NCBI RefSeq assembly: GCF_900101985.1
Contig: NZ_FNAR01000016.1
Span: forward strand, 1 to 57,783
DNA: 57,783 bases
Reading direction: 5' to 3'
Origin: Bhargavaea beijingensis
Lineage (GTDB): Bacteria; Bacillota; Bacilli; Bacillales_A; Planococcaceae
How positions within the stretch are numbered: position 1 is the stretch's first letter; each line of letters opens with the position of its first letter. Below the pieces are notes generated by a model. The model searched no databases, was not told where the DNA came from, and was given only the letters and a program-made list of their open reading frames with translations. This document shows, one piece after another, positions 26,813 through 34,235 of the stretch. A program made the translations under genes and the position numbers.

Positions 26813-28030
26813 TCAAAGAACGTTGAATTTACCTTTTTTGAGGACGAGCGATGGTCCGCCGATCAGATAGAGCGCACGGTTGTCGATCATCTTCTTGAGG
26901 AAGCTTGCTTTTTTGCCTGTAACCAGTTTGCCGTCGAATACGTTGCCGATTGCATCATCTTCGCCGAGCGAGCACACGGTTCCTTTCAGATCAGGAACGA
27001 ATTTCTTCGTTTTGCCGCCCTTGGCAAGACTGATGATGTTTTCCGCAATCTGTACGCCCTGTTGCATGGCGATCTGAGCTGTCGGCGGGTAAGGGCGTCC
27101 GGCATCCTCATTCATCATGAAGGCGCAGTCCCCTACGATGAAGACATCGTCATAACCCGGCGCACGCATGTCCTCTCGCACGGCCACACGGGCACGTTTG
27201 CTTTCGATTGACGTCTCTTCGATCAGGCGGTTGCCGCGGACACCTGCAGCCCAGACAACCGTGCCGGCTTTGATGAATTCAAACTTATCTTCACCGGTCT
27301 TGATTTTGACGCCTTCAGGAGTTGCTTCCACGACAGGCGTGCCGATGGAGAATTCGATTCCTTTTGACTTCAGGTAAGAAGTGGCATAATCCACAAGTTG
27401 CGGATCAAAGCCAGGCAGGACCATCGGCGCGGCTTCCACGCAGATGACGCGGACTTTTTCCCGTGGCACATCGAACTCTTCGCAAAGCTCAGGTACGCGG
27501 TTGCCCAGTTCGCCCAGGAACTCGATGCCCGTGAAGCCTGCTCCGCCGACGACGATTGTCAGGCGGGAATCGTCTTTTTCATCTTCCAGCGACCATGTCG
27601 CAAATTGGTATTCGATGTGCTCGCGGATCTGGCGTGCCGCATTGACGTCCGCGATGCTGAGCGCGTACTTGTCGAGGCCTTCGATTCCAAAGGTCTCGCC
27701 TTCAAAGCCGAGTGCGATGACGAGATAGTCATACGACAGTTCTCCTGCATCGGTTCCCACTTTCTTATTGTCGACATCGATCGATTCGACCGTCGCCTTG
27801 ATGAATTTCACCTTGTTTTCATTCAGGACGCGCTTGATATCGTAGCGCACATCTTCAGGCGAAAGCGTTCCGGCAGCCGCTTCGTGGAGCCAGGTCGATT
27901 CGTAATGGTAATCATTTTTGTTCACGAGGACGATGTCCATGTCATCTGTGCCGATTTTCTTTTGGAGATTGACGACTGTTGACAGTCCGCCGTATCCGCC
28001 TCCGAGCACCAGAACTGTAGGTCTCTTCAC
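26813..28030 (-). CDS. yumB: NDH-2-like NAD(P)/FAD-dependent oxidoreductase, YumB-like
   Basis: A 405-residue flavoprotein. It has the FAD-binding GGGYGGLSTV near residue 10, the NADH-binding VGGAGFTGIEFLGEL near 160, and GDCAFM near 300 for the second FAD contact. The family is type II NADH:quinone oxidoreductase, which passes electrons to menaquinone without pumping protons. I start at GTG 28030, giving the length of B. subtilis YumB; a GTG at 28045 overlaps the AAAGGTGG ribosome site. A promoter and a long leader with a hairpin lie upstream. Confidence 0.9.
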   Translation of the reverse strand: MKRPTVLVLGGGYGGLSTVVNLQKKIGTDDMDIVLVNKNDYHYESTWLHEAAAGTLSPEDVRYDIKRVLNENKVKFIKATVESIDVDNKKVGTDAGELSYDYLVIALGFEGETFGIEGLDKYALSIADVNAARQIREHIEYQFATWSLEDEKDDSRLTIVVGGAGFTGIEFLGELGNRVPELCEEFDVPREKVRVICVEAAPMVLPGFDPQLVDYATSYLKSKGIEFSIGTPVVEATPEGVKIKTGEDKFEFIKAGTVVWAAGVRGNRLIEETSIESKRARVAVREDMRAPGYDDVFIVGDCAFMMNEDAGRPYPPTAQIAMQQGVQIAENIISLAKGGKTKKFVPDLKGTVCSLGEDDAIGNVFDGKLVTGKKASFLKKMIDNRALYLIGGPSLVLKKGKFNVL

Positions 28031-28084
28031 TTCAATTCCAACCACCTTTATGAAATATGTCTATACATGCAGGACGGCCACAAC

Positions 28085-28101
28085 GCCGTGATTGTCACGG
28101 C
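28085..28101. promoter_or_regulatory. Inverted repeat in yumB leader
   Basis: GCCGTGA-TTG-TCACGGC is a perfect seven-bp dyad about 35 bases downstream of the yumB promoter and 55 bases upstream of the start codon. It could be an operator or an mRNA hairpin. Confidence 0.5.
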
Positions 28102-28135
28102 ATCGCGCCGTAATCGACAAAATCCTTCAAGTCTT

Positions 28136-28164
28136 AGTTTAGTCCTTTATATAGGGTAATTCAA
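28136..28164 (-). promoter_or_regulatory. yumB promoter
   Basis: Minus strand: -35 TTGAAT at 28164-28159, 17 bases, -10 TAAACT at 28141-28136. The implied leader is about 100 bases. Confidence 0.65.
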
Positions 28165-28196
28165 GTGACAGATTAGGAAATAAAAAAGACGGTAAT

Positions 28197-28484
28197 CCGG
28201 TCTCAGACTGTGTATAAAGTGAGTGGATTATACTTTTGTCTGCAGTTTTTCTATTCCTGAAATCTTCCGGATTTCCGTTGCCGTCCCTGTTGCCCAACAC
28301 CGACGCTTTTGAGCGGCGCTAACAGCCTCCTCGGGCTGCGCTTGCAGCGTCATCGGCTAATGCTAAGTGTGGCATGCGATGGACAGCCCTTCTCGGAAGG
28401 GATAAAATATTCATATCCACGAAAATGACAAAACGGACCCCGAAAGATTTCTTCGGGGTCCGCTTTATCTACAGTCTGAGACCG
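28197..28484. repeat. 288-bp intergenic element with 23-bp terminal inverted repeats (repeat copy A)
   Basis: The ends CCGGTCTCAGACTGTGTATAAAG (28197-28219) and, inverted, CCGGTCTCAGACTGTAGATAAAG (28484-28462) match at 21 of 23 positions. Inside are TTGTCTGCAGTTTTT, a GACGCTTTTGAGC segment and CAGCCTCCTCGGGCTGCGC, pieces that recur in part at 43.7-43.9 kb. There is no coding frame. It looks like a decayed dispersed repeat or MITE. Together with the yumB leader it fills the gap 28031-28501. The yutM terminator lies inside its right end. Confidence 0.6.
28434..28462 (-). terminator. Terminator of yutM
   Basis: CGGACCCCGAA and TTCGGGGTCCG form an 11-bp stem with a seven-base loop; minus-strand continuation is TTTTGTCATTTT. 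Confidence 0.87.
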
Positions 28485-28501
28485 GAAATCCGGGCTCTTA
28501 G

Positions 28502-28864
28502 TCAGCATTTATCTGGCGTGCCAACTTTCTTTGCGGTCCTGAACGATGTACCGCAACCGCAGGAAGCGATGGCATTCGGGTTGTTGATGGTGAATCCGCC
28601 ACCCATGAGGGACTGCTTGTAGTCGATTGTCGTGCCATTCAGGATGCCCGCATCTTCTTTGGAGACGACAATCTGAATTCCATGCAGTTCCAGGAATTCA
28701 TCATCTTCGTTGCGCTCTCTCGTGAAGTTGAGGCCGTAGGTCAGTCCGCTGCATCCGCCGCCGTTGACCCCGACACGAAGGTAAGAACCTTCCTCTTCAT
28801 TGTTGACCATCATTTCCTTTACCTGATAGGCCGCAGCTTCCGTCAGTTCCACCACTTGTGTCAT
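28502..28864 (-). CDS. yutM: A-type Fe-S carrier (HesB/IscA/ErpA family), YutM/SufA-like
   Basis: A 120-residue Fe-S carrier that receives clusters from the SufB/C/D-SufU system and delivers them to target proteins. The three ligand cysteines are present: NGGGCSGL (C38 region) and the C-terminal SCGCGTSF pair. The length equals B. subtilis YutM. The partner suf operon is about 16 kb away at 44187-49366. A short AGTGAGGG site precedes the ATG. Confidence 0.93.
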   Translation of the reverse strand: MTQVVELTEAAAYQVKEMMVNNEEEGSYLRVGVNGGGCSGLTYGLNFTRERNEDDEFLELHGIQIVVSKEDAGILNGTTIDYKQSLMGGGFTINNPNAIASCGCGTSFRTAKKVGTPDKC

Positions 28865-28938
28865 CTTCCCTCACTCCTTTTCTTCCATCTTACCGGTTGT
28901 TCCCCGCAGGTTCAAATGCCGGGACCCATTATTGAAAA

Positions 28939-28958
28939 GGATCCGCCGTGGCGGATCC
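28939..28958 (-). terminator. Terminator of the NifU-like gene
   Basis: GGATCCGCC-GT-GGCGGATCC, a nine-bp stem with a tight two-base loop followed on the minus strand by TTTTCAAT. Confidence 0.75.
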
Positions 28959-28964
28959 GGGAGA

Positions 28965-29201
28965 TCAAAAGACTTGTTCGACTTCGACGACGCCCGGCAC
29001 TTCTTCGACGAGCGCGCGCTCGATACCGGCTTTGAGCGTGATTGTCGAACTTGGGCAGGTTCCGCACGCGCCAAGCAGGCGGAGTTTCACGATGCCGTCC
29101 TCAACGTCAACGAGTTCACAGTCGCCGCCGTCGCGGAGAAGGAACGGACGCAGTTTATCCAGGACTTCTTGTACGCTATCCATCATCGCTGTTTCTGTCA
29201 C
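28965..29201 (-). CDS. yutI: NifU C-terminal domain Fe-S protein (Nfu type), YutI-like
   Basis: A 78-residue protein consisting only of a NifU C-terminal domain. The CxxC that binds a bridging [4Fe-4S] cluster is in [11 protein letters not shown] (about 43-53), preceded by the [14 protein letters not shown] family stretch. It acts as Fe-S carrier/scaffold with YutM and Suf. The start is GTG 29201 with AAAGGAG ten bases upstream. Divergent from yuzD. Confidence 0.92.
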   Translation of the reverse strand: MTETAMMDSVQEVLDKLRPFLLRDGGDCELVDVEDGIVKLRLLGACGTCPSSTITLKAGIERALVEEVPGVVEVEQVF

Positions 29202-29281
29202 TTCAATTCGACTCCTTTCACTGATTTCATTATAATGTGTTCAAGACAGAAAATCCATAAAGGAAATCGGGGGGAAATTCA

Positions 29282-29611
29282 TTGAATCAAAAAGGGATCA
29301 ATATCGAAGTATACGGTGCCGATGTTATCTGTGCAAGTTGCGTGAACGCCCCTTCTTCAAGGGATACATACGAATGGCTGGAAGCGGCCATTTCAAGAAA
29401 GTATCCGGGTCAGCCGTTCCGGATTGATTACATCGATATCGAACAGCCGATCGAGGATCCGGAACGCGCCGACATTGCTGCCCGCGTCAGGGATGATGAG
29501 TTCTTCTATCCTCTCGTCATGATTGGCGGCGAAGTGGTCGGCGAAGGTTATATTCAGCTGAAGCCGGTTTTCAGGGAACTTGAAAAGCATGGACTTACAG
29601 CGGAAGCTTGA
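29282..29611 (+). CDS. yuzD: YuzD family thioredoxin-fold protein (DUF1462)
   Basis: A 109-residue protein. CASC (about 18-21, in GADVICASCVNAPSS) sits where thioredoxins carry CxxC, followed by a thioredoxin-like order of elements including YPLVMIGGEVVGEGY with a proline before the last strands. Function unknown; the location between Fe-S carriers and flavoproteins suggests redox work. TTG start at 29282 after GGGGGGAA. Confidence 0.88.
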   Translation: MNQKGINIEVYGADVICASCVNAPSSRDTYEWLEAAISRKYPGQPFRIDYIDIEQPIEDPERADIAARVRDDEFFYPLVMIGGEVVGEGYIQLKPVFRELEKHGLTAEA

Positions 29612-29637
29612 GAGCCCCCAAGATTAATAGTTAATCG

Positions 29638-29880
29638 ACTGCAGACAACATGAGAGGAGTACTCCTTAGTCTGCAGTTTTTGCATCTATCGTTCACTGCT
29701 AAATCCCCCGGATTTCCACTTCGGTCCCTTTCTTACCGAAATTGCATTTTGGATGCAGAAAAGGCTTTATAAAAGAGGATGCCGCAACGAAACTGAAAAT
29801 CAGTTTCGGCGACATCCTCCAAAGTGGCAATTCCGGACGGAATGTTGCCGAAATGTGACTTTCGGTGTTATCCTCCCCGT
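29638..29880. repeat. Structured intergenic repeat (copy B) with terminator of yuzD
   Basis: It begins with ACTGCAGAC (29638-29646) paired with GTCTGCAGT (29669-29677) and TTTTT, which can terminate yuzD. The same CTGCAGAC...GTCTGCAGTTTTT unit occurs at 43708-43751 and partly at 28.2 kb. Further in are a long hairpin at 29775-29819 (GAGGATG and CATCCTC outside, CGAAACTGA and TCAGTTTCG inside), a second at about 29824-29851, and a near-direct repeat TTTCGG-x-G-x2-ATCCTCC. No coding frame is seen. This accounts for the 314-base gap before yutJ. Confidence 0.55.
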
Positions 29881-29895
29881 TCATAACCCCCTAAT

Positions 29896-29913
29896 CCCTT
29901 GATACATCAAGGG
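29896..29913. terminator. Hairpin downstream of yutJ
   Basis: CCCTTGAT-AC-ATCAAGGG, an eight-bp stem 13 bases after the yutJ stop. It lacks a U-tract, so it may stabilise the 3' end rather than terminate. Confidence 0.4.
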
Positions 29914-29925
29914 TTTCCCTGCCCA

Positions 29926-30993
29926 TTAACCATTATGCCACTTGTACATCCATAGGATGCCCGATTTCAGCAGCCGTGCAATACGGCCGGTGACAGTACG
30001 GTCGGCGAGGAAGGCGAAGCCTTTTTTCTTGCCGAGGGAACCGACGATGCCCTGCAGCTTGATTTCCGGCATCTTCTCCGGCAGCGTTTCGCCGTTCCAG
30101 CGCATCTTCAGCACTTTGACGATCTGCTCGCCCTGCTCCTCGGCCAGGTAGGCGCTCGGCGCGTGCGGGAGTGCGGCACAGTCGCCGACGACATAGACGT
30201 TTTCATAGTCTGGGATGTTATGGTGCGGCGTGAGGATGACACGGCCTCCTCCTGCTTTCTCAACATCCAGATTACGCACGATTTCGACCGGACGGATGCC
30301 TGCAGTCCAGACGACTGCATCTGCCGGAATCGAATTTTCGTGGTTATAAAGCAGATGGGGTTCTACCTTTGTGATGTTGGAGTTGCTGATGACTTCCACA
30401 TTATTTTCATCAAACCAGCGCTGTACGTAATTGCTGAGGCGCTCCGGGAAGTCACGGAGAATCCGGGGACTGCGGTCGAACAGCTTGATGTTCAGGTCCG
30501 GACGGCTTTCGCGGAGTTCGCTTGCGATCTCGATGCCGCTCAGTCCTGCACCGACAATGGCGACTGTCGCGCCGCCTGGCAGCCCGAGGACTTCTCGGTA
30601 TGTATCACGGGATTTGCCGATCGTCTGGATACTGTGCGTATTTTCTGCTGCTCCCGGCACGTCATGATAGTTATCGTCACATCCAAGCCCGATGACGAGA
30701 TCGTCATATTGGATGCTGTCGCCGTTGTCGAGATAGATGCATTTTTCATCCATGTTGACGTCCACGACTTCTGCTGTGACCGTGCGCAGGCGCTCGTGTT
30801 CAGGGAAGTCGACACGGACTTCCGCATCCGGCACCGTTCCTGCCGCCAACGCGTAAAACTCTGTCTTCAAACTGTGAAACGGCGTCCGGTCGATCAGGAT
30901 GATTTCCCGGTCCTCGGGAAGTTGATTGGGCAGGAGGCGGAGCAGGATTCTCATGTTTCCGTAACCGCCACCTAACAGGACTAGTTTCTTCAT
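29926..30993 (-). CDS. yutJ: NDH-2-like FAD-dependent oxidoreductase, YutJ-like
   Basis: A 355-residue flavoprotein, the length of B. subtilis YutJ. The N-terminal dinucleotide motif is KLVLLGGGYGNMRILLRLLP; the NAD motif is VAIVGAGLSGIEIASEL near 153; GDCAALPHAPSA near 268 completes the FAD site. Asn replaces the second Gly of the YumB-type GGGYGG motif. It is the second NDH-2-like gene within 3 kb and may have a different acceptor or role. GGAGATTACC precedes the ATG. Confidence 0.9.
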   Translation of the reverse strand: MKKLVLLGGGYGNMRILLRLLPNQLPEDREIILIDRTPFHSLKTEFYALAAGTVPDAEVRVDFPEHERLRTVTAEVVDVNMDEKCIYLDNGDSIQYDDLVIGLGCDDNYHDVPGAAENTHSIQTIGKSRDTYREVLGLPGGATVAIVGAGLSGIEIASELRESRPDLNIKLFDRSPRILRDFPERLSNYVQRWFDENNVEVISNSNITKVEPHLLYNHENSIPADAVVWTAGIRPVEIVRNLDVEKAGGGRVILTPHHNIPDYENVYVVGDCAALPHAPSAYLAEEQGEQIVKVLKMRWNGETLPEKMPEIKLQGIVGSLGKKKGFAFLADRTVTGRIARLLKSGILWMYKWHNG

Positions 30994-31144
30994 GGTAATC
31001 TCCTTTATGAAAGTTACATTTTTATTCTCAGTTCTTGCGTTCCATCGCCATTATATCTGAATGTGAGAGGTTTCACAATAAGCCGTTTAATTGACGGGAG
31101 GATGAAAAAGGAGTACGATTTCCCGGTAGGAGAGGTGAATGTTA

Positions 31145-31381
31145 GTGAATCCGATTGTAGAATTCTGCATGAGCAACATGGCCTGCGGTTCACAGAAAAC
31201 ATTCGAGGAACTCGAACAGGACCCGAATCTTGATGTCCTCGAATACGGCTGCCTCAGCTTCTGCTCGCAATGTGCCGAATCGCTTTATGCGGTCGTCAAC
31301 GGCGAGATCGTCGAAGGCGAGACACCGGATGAACTGAAGGAGAACATCTACCGTTTTATCGAAGAGAACCCGCTGTTTTAA
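31145..31381 (+). CDS. yuzB: YuzB family protein (DUF1450)
   Basis: A 78-residue protein matching YuzB. Cysteines at 8, 14, 36, 40 and 43 ([20 protein letters not shown]) give a C-x5-C...C-x3-C spacing like thioredoxin-fold [2Fe-2S] ferredoxins, which might mean a cluster or redox role; unproven. I start at GTG 31145, seven bases after GAGGTG, giving the same length as B. subtilis YuzB; an ATG two codons upstream is too close to that site. Divergent from yutJ. Confidence 0.85.
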   Translation: MNPIVEFCMSNMACGSQKTFEELEQDPNLDVLEYGCLSFCSQCAESLYAVVNGEIVEGETPDELKENIYRFIEENPLF

Positions 31382-31398
31382 GGCAATCCCATATAGAT

Positions 31399-31430
31399 AA
31401 AAGCGCAATGCCGGCCGGCATTGCGCTTTT
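31399..31430. terminator. Bidirectional terminator
   Basis: AAAAGCGCAATGCCGG directly followed by its exact complement CCGGCATTGCGCTTTT, a 32-base perfect palindrome between convergent yuzB and yutF. It touches the yutF stop codon. Confidence 0.92.
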
Positions 31431-32197
31431 TAGATATCTTCCCAATTGTCCATCGTACTCAGACTATAGGTCGGCTGCTCCCTATAATTGATAAGATCAG
31501 CCGCCCTTGTGACGCCTGTGTCCACATGCACGGTACCAATACCGAAGCGGATACCGGCCATGATGTCGGTTTCGTAGTTGTCCCCGACCATGACCATCTC
31601 TTCCTTTGCAAGCCCGTGTCTTTCGGCTAGAGCCTCCAGCATCGGGACTGCCGGCTTGCCGATATAAAACGGACTGACGCCTGTCGCAAGTTCGATAAGA
31701 CCTGCGAAAGCACCGTTCCCGGGCACCAGACCCCTTTCGGTCGGGTAGGCCTTATCGCTATTTGTGGCGACAAACATTGCCCCTCCGGAAACCGCAAGTG
31801 AAGCATCGGCTAGTTTTCCGTAAGTGATCGCACGGTCGATGCCGACCACCACGGCATCGGGAGCTTGCCGTACAATCCGGTGGCCTGCCGTTTCCAATGC
31901 CATCCGGAGACCTTCTTCCCCGATCATGTAGACCGGAAGCGTACCGTGATTGCTGACCAGATGGTCTGCTGTCGCAACCGATGAGGTCATGACTTCTTCA
32001 GGCGCAGCCGTGATGCCCATCCGAGCCAGTTTTTCGGCCTGATGCTCAGGTGTAAGTGCAGAGTTATTGGTCACAAAAAACACACCGCACCCTTTCTTCC
32101 TAAGCTTCCGGATAAAGCGGGCCGTTGCCGGGATCGGTTCTTCTCCGCGGTAGACGGTTCCATCCAGGTCAAAGCACCATGCCTGGTACTCCCTCAT
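31430..32197 (-). CDS. yutF: HAD-type hydrolase, YutF/NagD-like
   Basis: A 255-residue haloacid-dehalogenase phosphatase with a large cap, of the p-nitrophenylphosphatase/NagD subgroup. Motif I is FDLDGTVYRG (about 9-18), motif II is FFVTNNSA near 40, motif III/IV GKPAVPM and MVGDNYETDIMAG near 208. The substrate is probably a sugar or nucleotide phosphate. Its start overlaps the yutE stop by four bases, so the two are coupled. Confidence 0.92.
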   Translation of the reverse strand: MREYQAWCFDLDGTVYRGEEPIPATARFIRKLRKKGCGVFFVTNNSALTPEHQAEKLARMGITAAPEEVMTSSVATADHLVSNHGTLPVYMIGEEGLRMALETAGHRIVRQAPDAVVVGIDRAITYGKLADASLAVSGGAMFVATNSDKAYPTERGLVPGNGAFAGLIELATGVSPFYIGKPAVPMLEALAERHGLAKEEMVMVGDNYETDIMAGIRFGIGTVHVDTGVTRAADLINYREQPTYSLSTMDNWEDI

Positions 32198-32646
32198 TCA
32201 TTGTCCTCAGGAAGAAAGGCGGAAACCGGACCCAGTTCCTCCGCCAGATAGCGGCGCGTGCTGTCGGGGAAGCGCCGGAGAGCCGGCATCGTTGCGGTGA
32301 GCACACGCTCCGTAACGGCTGGGTCCACATCCATGAATTCACGGACAATCATTTTTCTCAGGCCGATCAGCTCTTTTAGCGGTGCCTCCATCTCCGTTTC
32401 AATGACTTTTTCATCGAGCAGGATGTCGATGATGTCTTCATAGCTTCCCGGATCCCGCATGATGAAGCCGTCAATGAGCGTATTGCCGATATCGATCACT
32501 GATTCAATGAGATTGTGCGCGATACGTTCCAGTGCAAGGCCCCCCGCCGGGCTGCCTGACCAATCGGAGCGGCTGTCGTATACTTTAAAAAGATGTTCCA
32601 TATGCGAAGCGGTCTTCTCCACTTTGTTTCGGTCGATGAAATACAT
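32194..32646 (-). CDS. yutE: DUF86/HepT-like domain protein, YutE-like
   Basis: A 150-residue helical protein of the DUF86 (HepT-like) family. The HepT antitoxin/RNase motif R-x4-H-x-Y is not intact: the equivalent stretch reads GLRKMIVREFMDVD, with His to Arg and Tyr to Phe. No MntA-type nucleotidyltransferase partner is adjacent. It is therefore more likely a housekeeping YutE than an active toxin. It overlaps yutF by four bases. Confidence 0.83.
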   Translation of the reverse strand: MYFIDRNKVEKTASHMEHLFKVYDSRSDWSGSPAGGLALERIAHNLIESVIDIGNTLIDGFIMRDPGSYEDIIDILLDEKVIETEMEAPLKELIGLRKMIVREFMDVDPAVTERVLTATMPALRRFPDSTRRYLAEELGPVSAFLPEDNE

Positions 32647-32667
32647 GCTGATTCCTCCAGTTCATTC

Positions 32668-32711
32668 AAGACGAAAACCCGCAACGGCTTATTTGCCGTT
32701 TTGCGGGTCTT
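32668..32711 (-). terminator. Terminator at the end of yutD
   Basis: AAGAC...ACCCGCAACGGC and GCCGTTTTGCGGGTCTT form an interrupted long stem around TTATTT, which includes the yutD stop codon. The minus-strand 3' side ends in GGGTTTTCGTCTT. Confidence 0.7.
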
Positions 32712-33033
32712 CCTGTTCGATCTCTGATGCGGCATCCTGTTTTTTGGAGTTGCCTTTCGCCTGAGGAGCTTTCTTCAGGACAAAATAGGCGCATCCGAAG
32801 TTACAGTGCTCGTACAGATAATCCTCAAGGGTACTGATTTTCGTCGCGATGGTCGCTTTCGGGTTGCGATCATCAAAGAAGCCGCGGAGACGGAGCTGTC
32901 CATAGCCCCAGTCACCGACAATGAAGTCGTATTTGGCAAGGATATCACTATAGCGTGACTCCAGAGCTTCTTGCTGCAAAGCGTCCCGGTAATCCTCGAT
33001 CACTACGTACTCGGTGTTTTCGATCTTGATCAT
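32689..33033 (-). CDS. yutD: YutD family protein (DUF1027)
   Basis: A 114-residue soluble protein. The core (about 1-90: YVVIEDYRDALQQEALESRY, DFIVGDWGYGQLRLRGFFDD) is the DUF1027/YutD family; a charged tail follows (KKAPQAKGNSKKQDAASEIE). Function unknown. ATG 33033 follows AGAAGG. It starts 14 bases after lipA ends, so it is likely in the lipA transcript, as in B. subtilis. Confidence 0.9.
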   Translation of the reverse strand: MIKIENTEYVVIEDYRDALQQEALESRYSDILAKYDFIVGDWGYGQLRLRGFFDDRNPKATIATKISTLEDYLYEHCNFGCAYFVLKKAPQAKGNSKKQDAASEIEQEDPQNGK

Positions 33034-33047
33034 GTTTGTGCCTTCTT

Positions 33048-33977
33048 TCAGGATTGGACGGCTGGTTCGCTTTCGCCACGGCGCTGCCGTTCGCGTGCAG
33101 CTGCGTTGACCTGCTCGTCCGCGTGGTAGCTGCTGCGTACAAGTGGACCGGCTTCGCAATGGGAAAAGCCTTTGGTCATAGCAATTTCGCGAAGCTCGCC
33201 GAACTCCTGCGGCGTGTAATATTTCTGAACAGCGATATGCTTTTTCGTAGGCTGCAGGTACTGGCCGATCGTCATGATATCCACGTTGTTCGAACGGAGA
33301 TCGTCCATGGTCTCGATAATTTCTTCCCATGTCTCTCCAAGGCCGACCATCAGGGAGGATTTCGTCGGGATTTCCGGTTGCATCTCCTTGGCCCTGCGCA
33401 GGAACTCAAGGGAACGGTCGTACGTTGCCCGTGCCCGGACACGCTTTGTCATGCGGCGAACCGTCTCGATGTTATGGTTAAGAATGTCCGGCTTGGCGTC
33501 CATCAGTGTCTTCAGGCTGTTATAGTCACCCGCGAGGTCTGAAGGGAGCACTTCTACCGTTGTAAACGGATTCTTTCGGCGGATGGCGCGAATCGTTTCC
33601 GCCATGACACCCGCTCCTCCGTCGCGCTGGTCATCACGCGCCACCATCGTGATCACGGCATGCTTGAGATTCATCAATGCGACGGAATCGGCTACGCGTT
33701 CCGGCTCGGCCAAGTCGAGTTCATTCGGCAAGCCGGTCTTGACTGCACAGAATCTGCAGGCCCTCGTACAGACCGCGCCAAGAATCATGAAGGTGGCCGT
33801 CCTTCTCTCGCCCCAGCACTCGTGGATGTTCGGACAGCGCGCCTCTTCACAGACGGTATGCAGCCCTTTTTCGCGCATCATCTTTTTAAGGTCGACATAG
33901 TTGTCATTGGTGTTCAGCTTGATTTTCAGCCAATCCGGCTTTCGGATATGCTCGTTTCCCGGCTTGCATGATGTCAT
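33048..33977 (-). CDS. lipA: Lipoyl synthase
   Basis: A 309-residue radical-SAM enzyme inserting two sulfurs into protein-bound octanoyl groups. It has both cluster motifs: [12 protein letters not shown] (auxiliary [4Fe-4S], about 44-55) and CTRACRFC (radical-SAM cluster, about 70-77), plus RSSYHADEQ near the C-terminus. It needs Fe-S supply (Suf, YutM and YutI nearby) and serves lipoylated proteins such as GcvH, encoded at 54998. ATG 33977 is nine bases after GGAG; ATGs at 33983 and 33992 are alternatives. Confidence 0.95.
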   Translation of the reverse strand: MTSCKPGNEHIRKPDWLKIKLNTNDNYVDLKKMMREKGLHTVCEEARCPNIHECWGERRTATFMILGAVCTRACRFCAVKTGLPNELDLAEPERVADSVALMNLKHAVITMVARDDQRDGGAGVMAETIRAIRRKNPFTTVEVLPSDLAGDYNSLKTLMDAKPDILNHNIETVRRMTKRVRARATYDRSLEFLRRAKEMQPEIPTKSSLMVGLGETWEEIIETMDDLRSNNVDIMTIGQYLQPTKKHIAVQKYYTPQEFGELREIAMTKGFSHCEAGPLVRSSYHADEQVNAAARERQRRGESEPAVQS

Positions 33978-34089
33978 CGCCATCGGCTCCATTCTCTCTG
34001 TATTGAACATGCTCACTGTTTTCAATGTAACACAATGGCTAAGCCGGGACAACAGCCAGTGGAAGGTGCCTGAAGGGGCAGGCATGAAA

Positions 34090-34113
34090 AAGCGCCCCAT
34101 TTAAGGGACGCTT
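34090..34113 (-). terminator. Terminator of NSS-MetS unit
   Basis: AAGCGCCCC and GGGACGCTT pair with one mismatch around ATTTAA; the minus strand continues TTTTTCATG. It lies just after the small metS stop. Confidence 0.75.
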
Positions 34114-34118
34114 CCGTT

Positions 34119-34223
34119 TTATCGTTTTTTGGCTTTTGCGACTGCGTTCGCAATGCTTGCCGCGAGGCCGCCCCAGATGATCAGAATGCCGAGAATCATC
34201 ATGAAGATTGCCGATCCGCTCAT
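34119..34223 (-). CDS. metS: MetS-type NSS transporter small subunit
   Basis: A 34-residue single-span peptide, M-S-G-S-A-I-F-M-M-I-L-G-I-L-I-I-W followed by GGLAASIANAVAKAKKR. Tiny subunits of this form (hydrophobic core, WGG, basic tail) accompany the methionine/alanine importer MetP of the NSS family. It starts 12 bases after the end of the NSS gene, with GGGGGAAG as ribosome site. Too short for usual gene finders. Required for activity in Corynebacterium; here by analogy. Confidence 0.85.
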   Translation of the reverse strand: MSGSAIFMMILGILIIWGGLAASIANAVAKAKKR

Positions 34224-34235
34224 GGAACTTCCCCC

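Noticed and set aside
32194-32646. HepT-MntA toxin-antitoxin system
   Set aside because: Catalytic motif is changed and the nucleotidyltransferase partner is missing.
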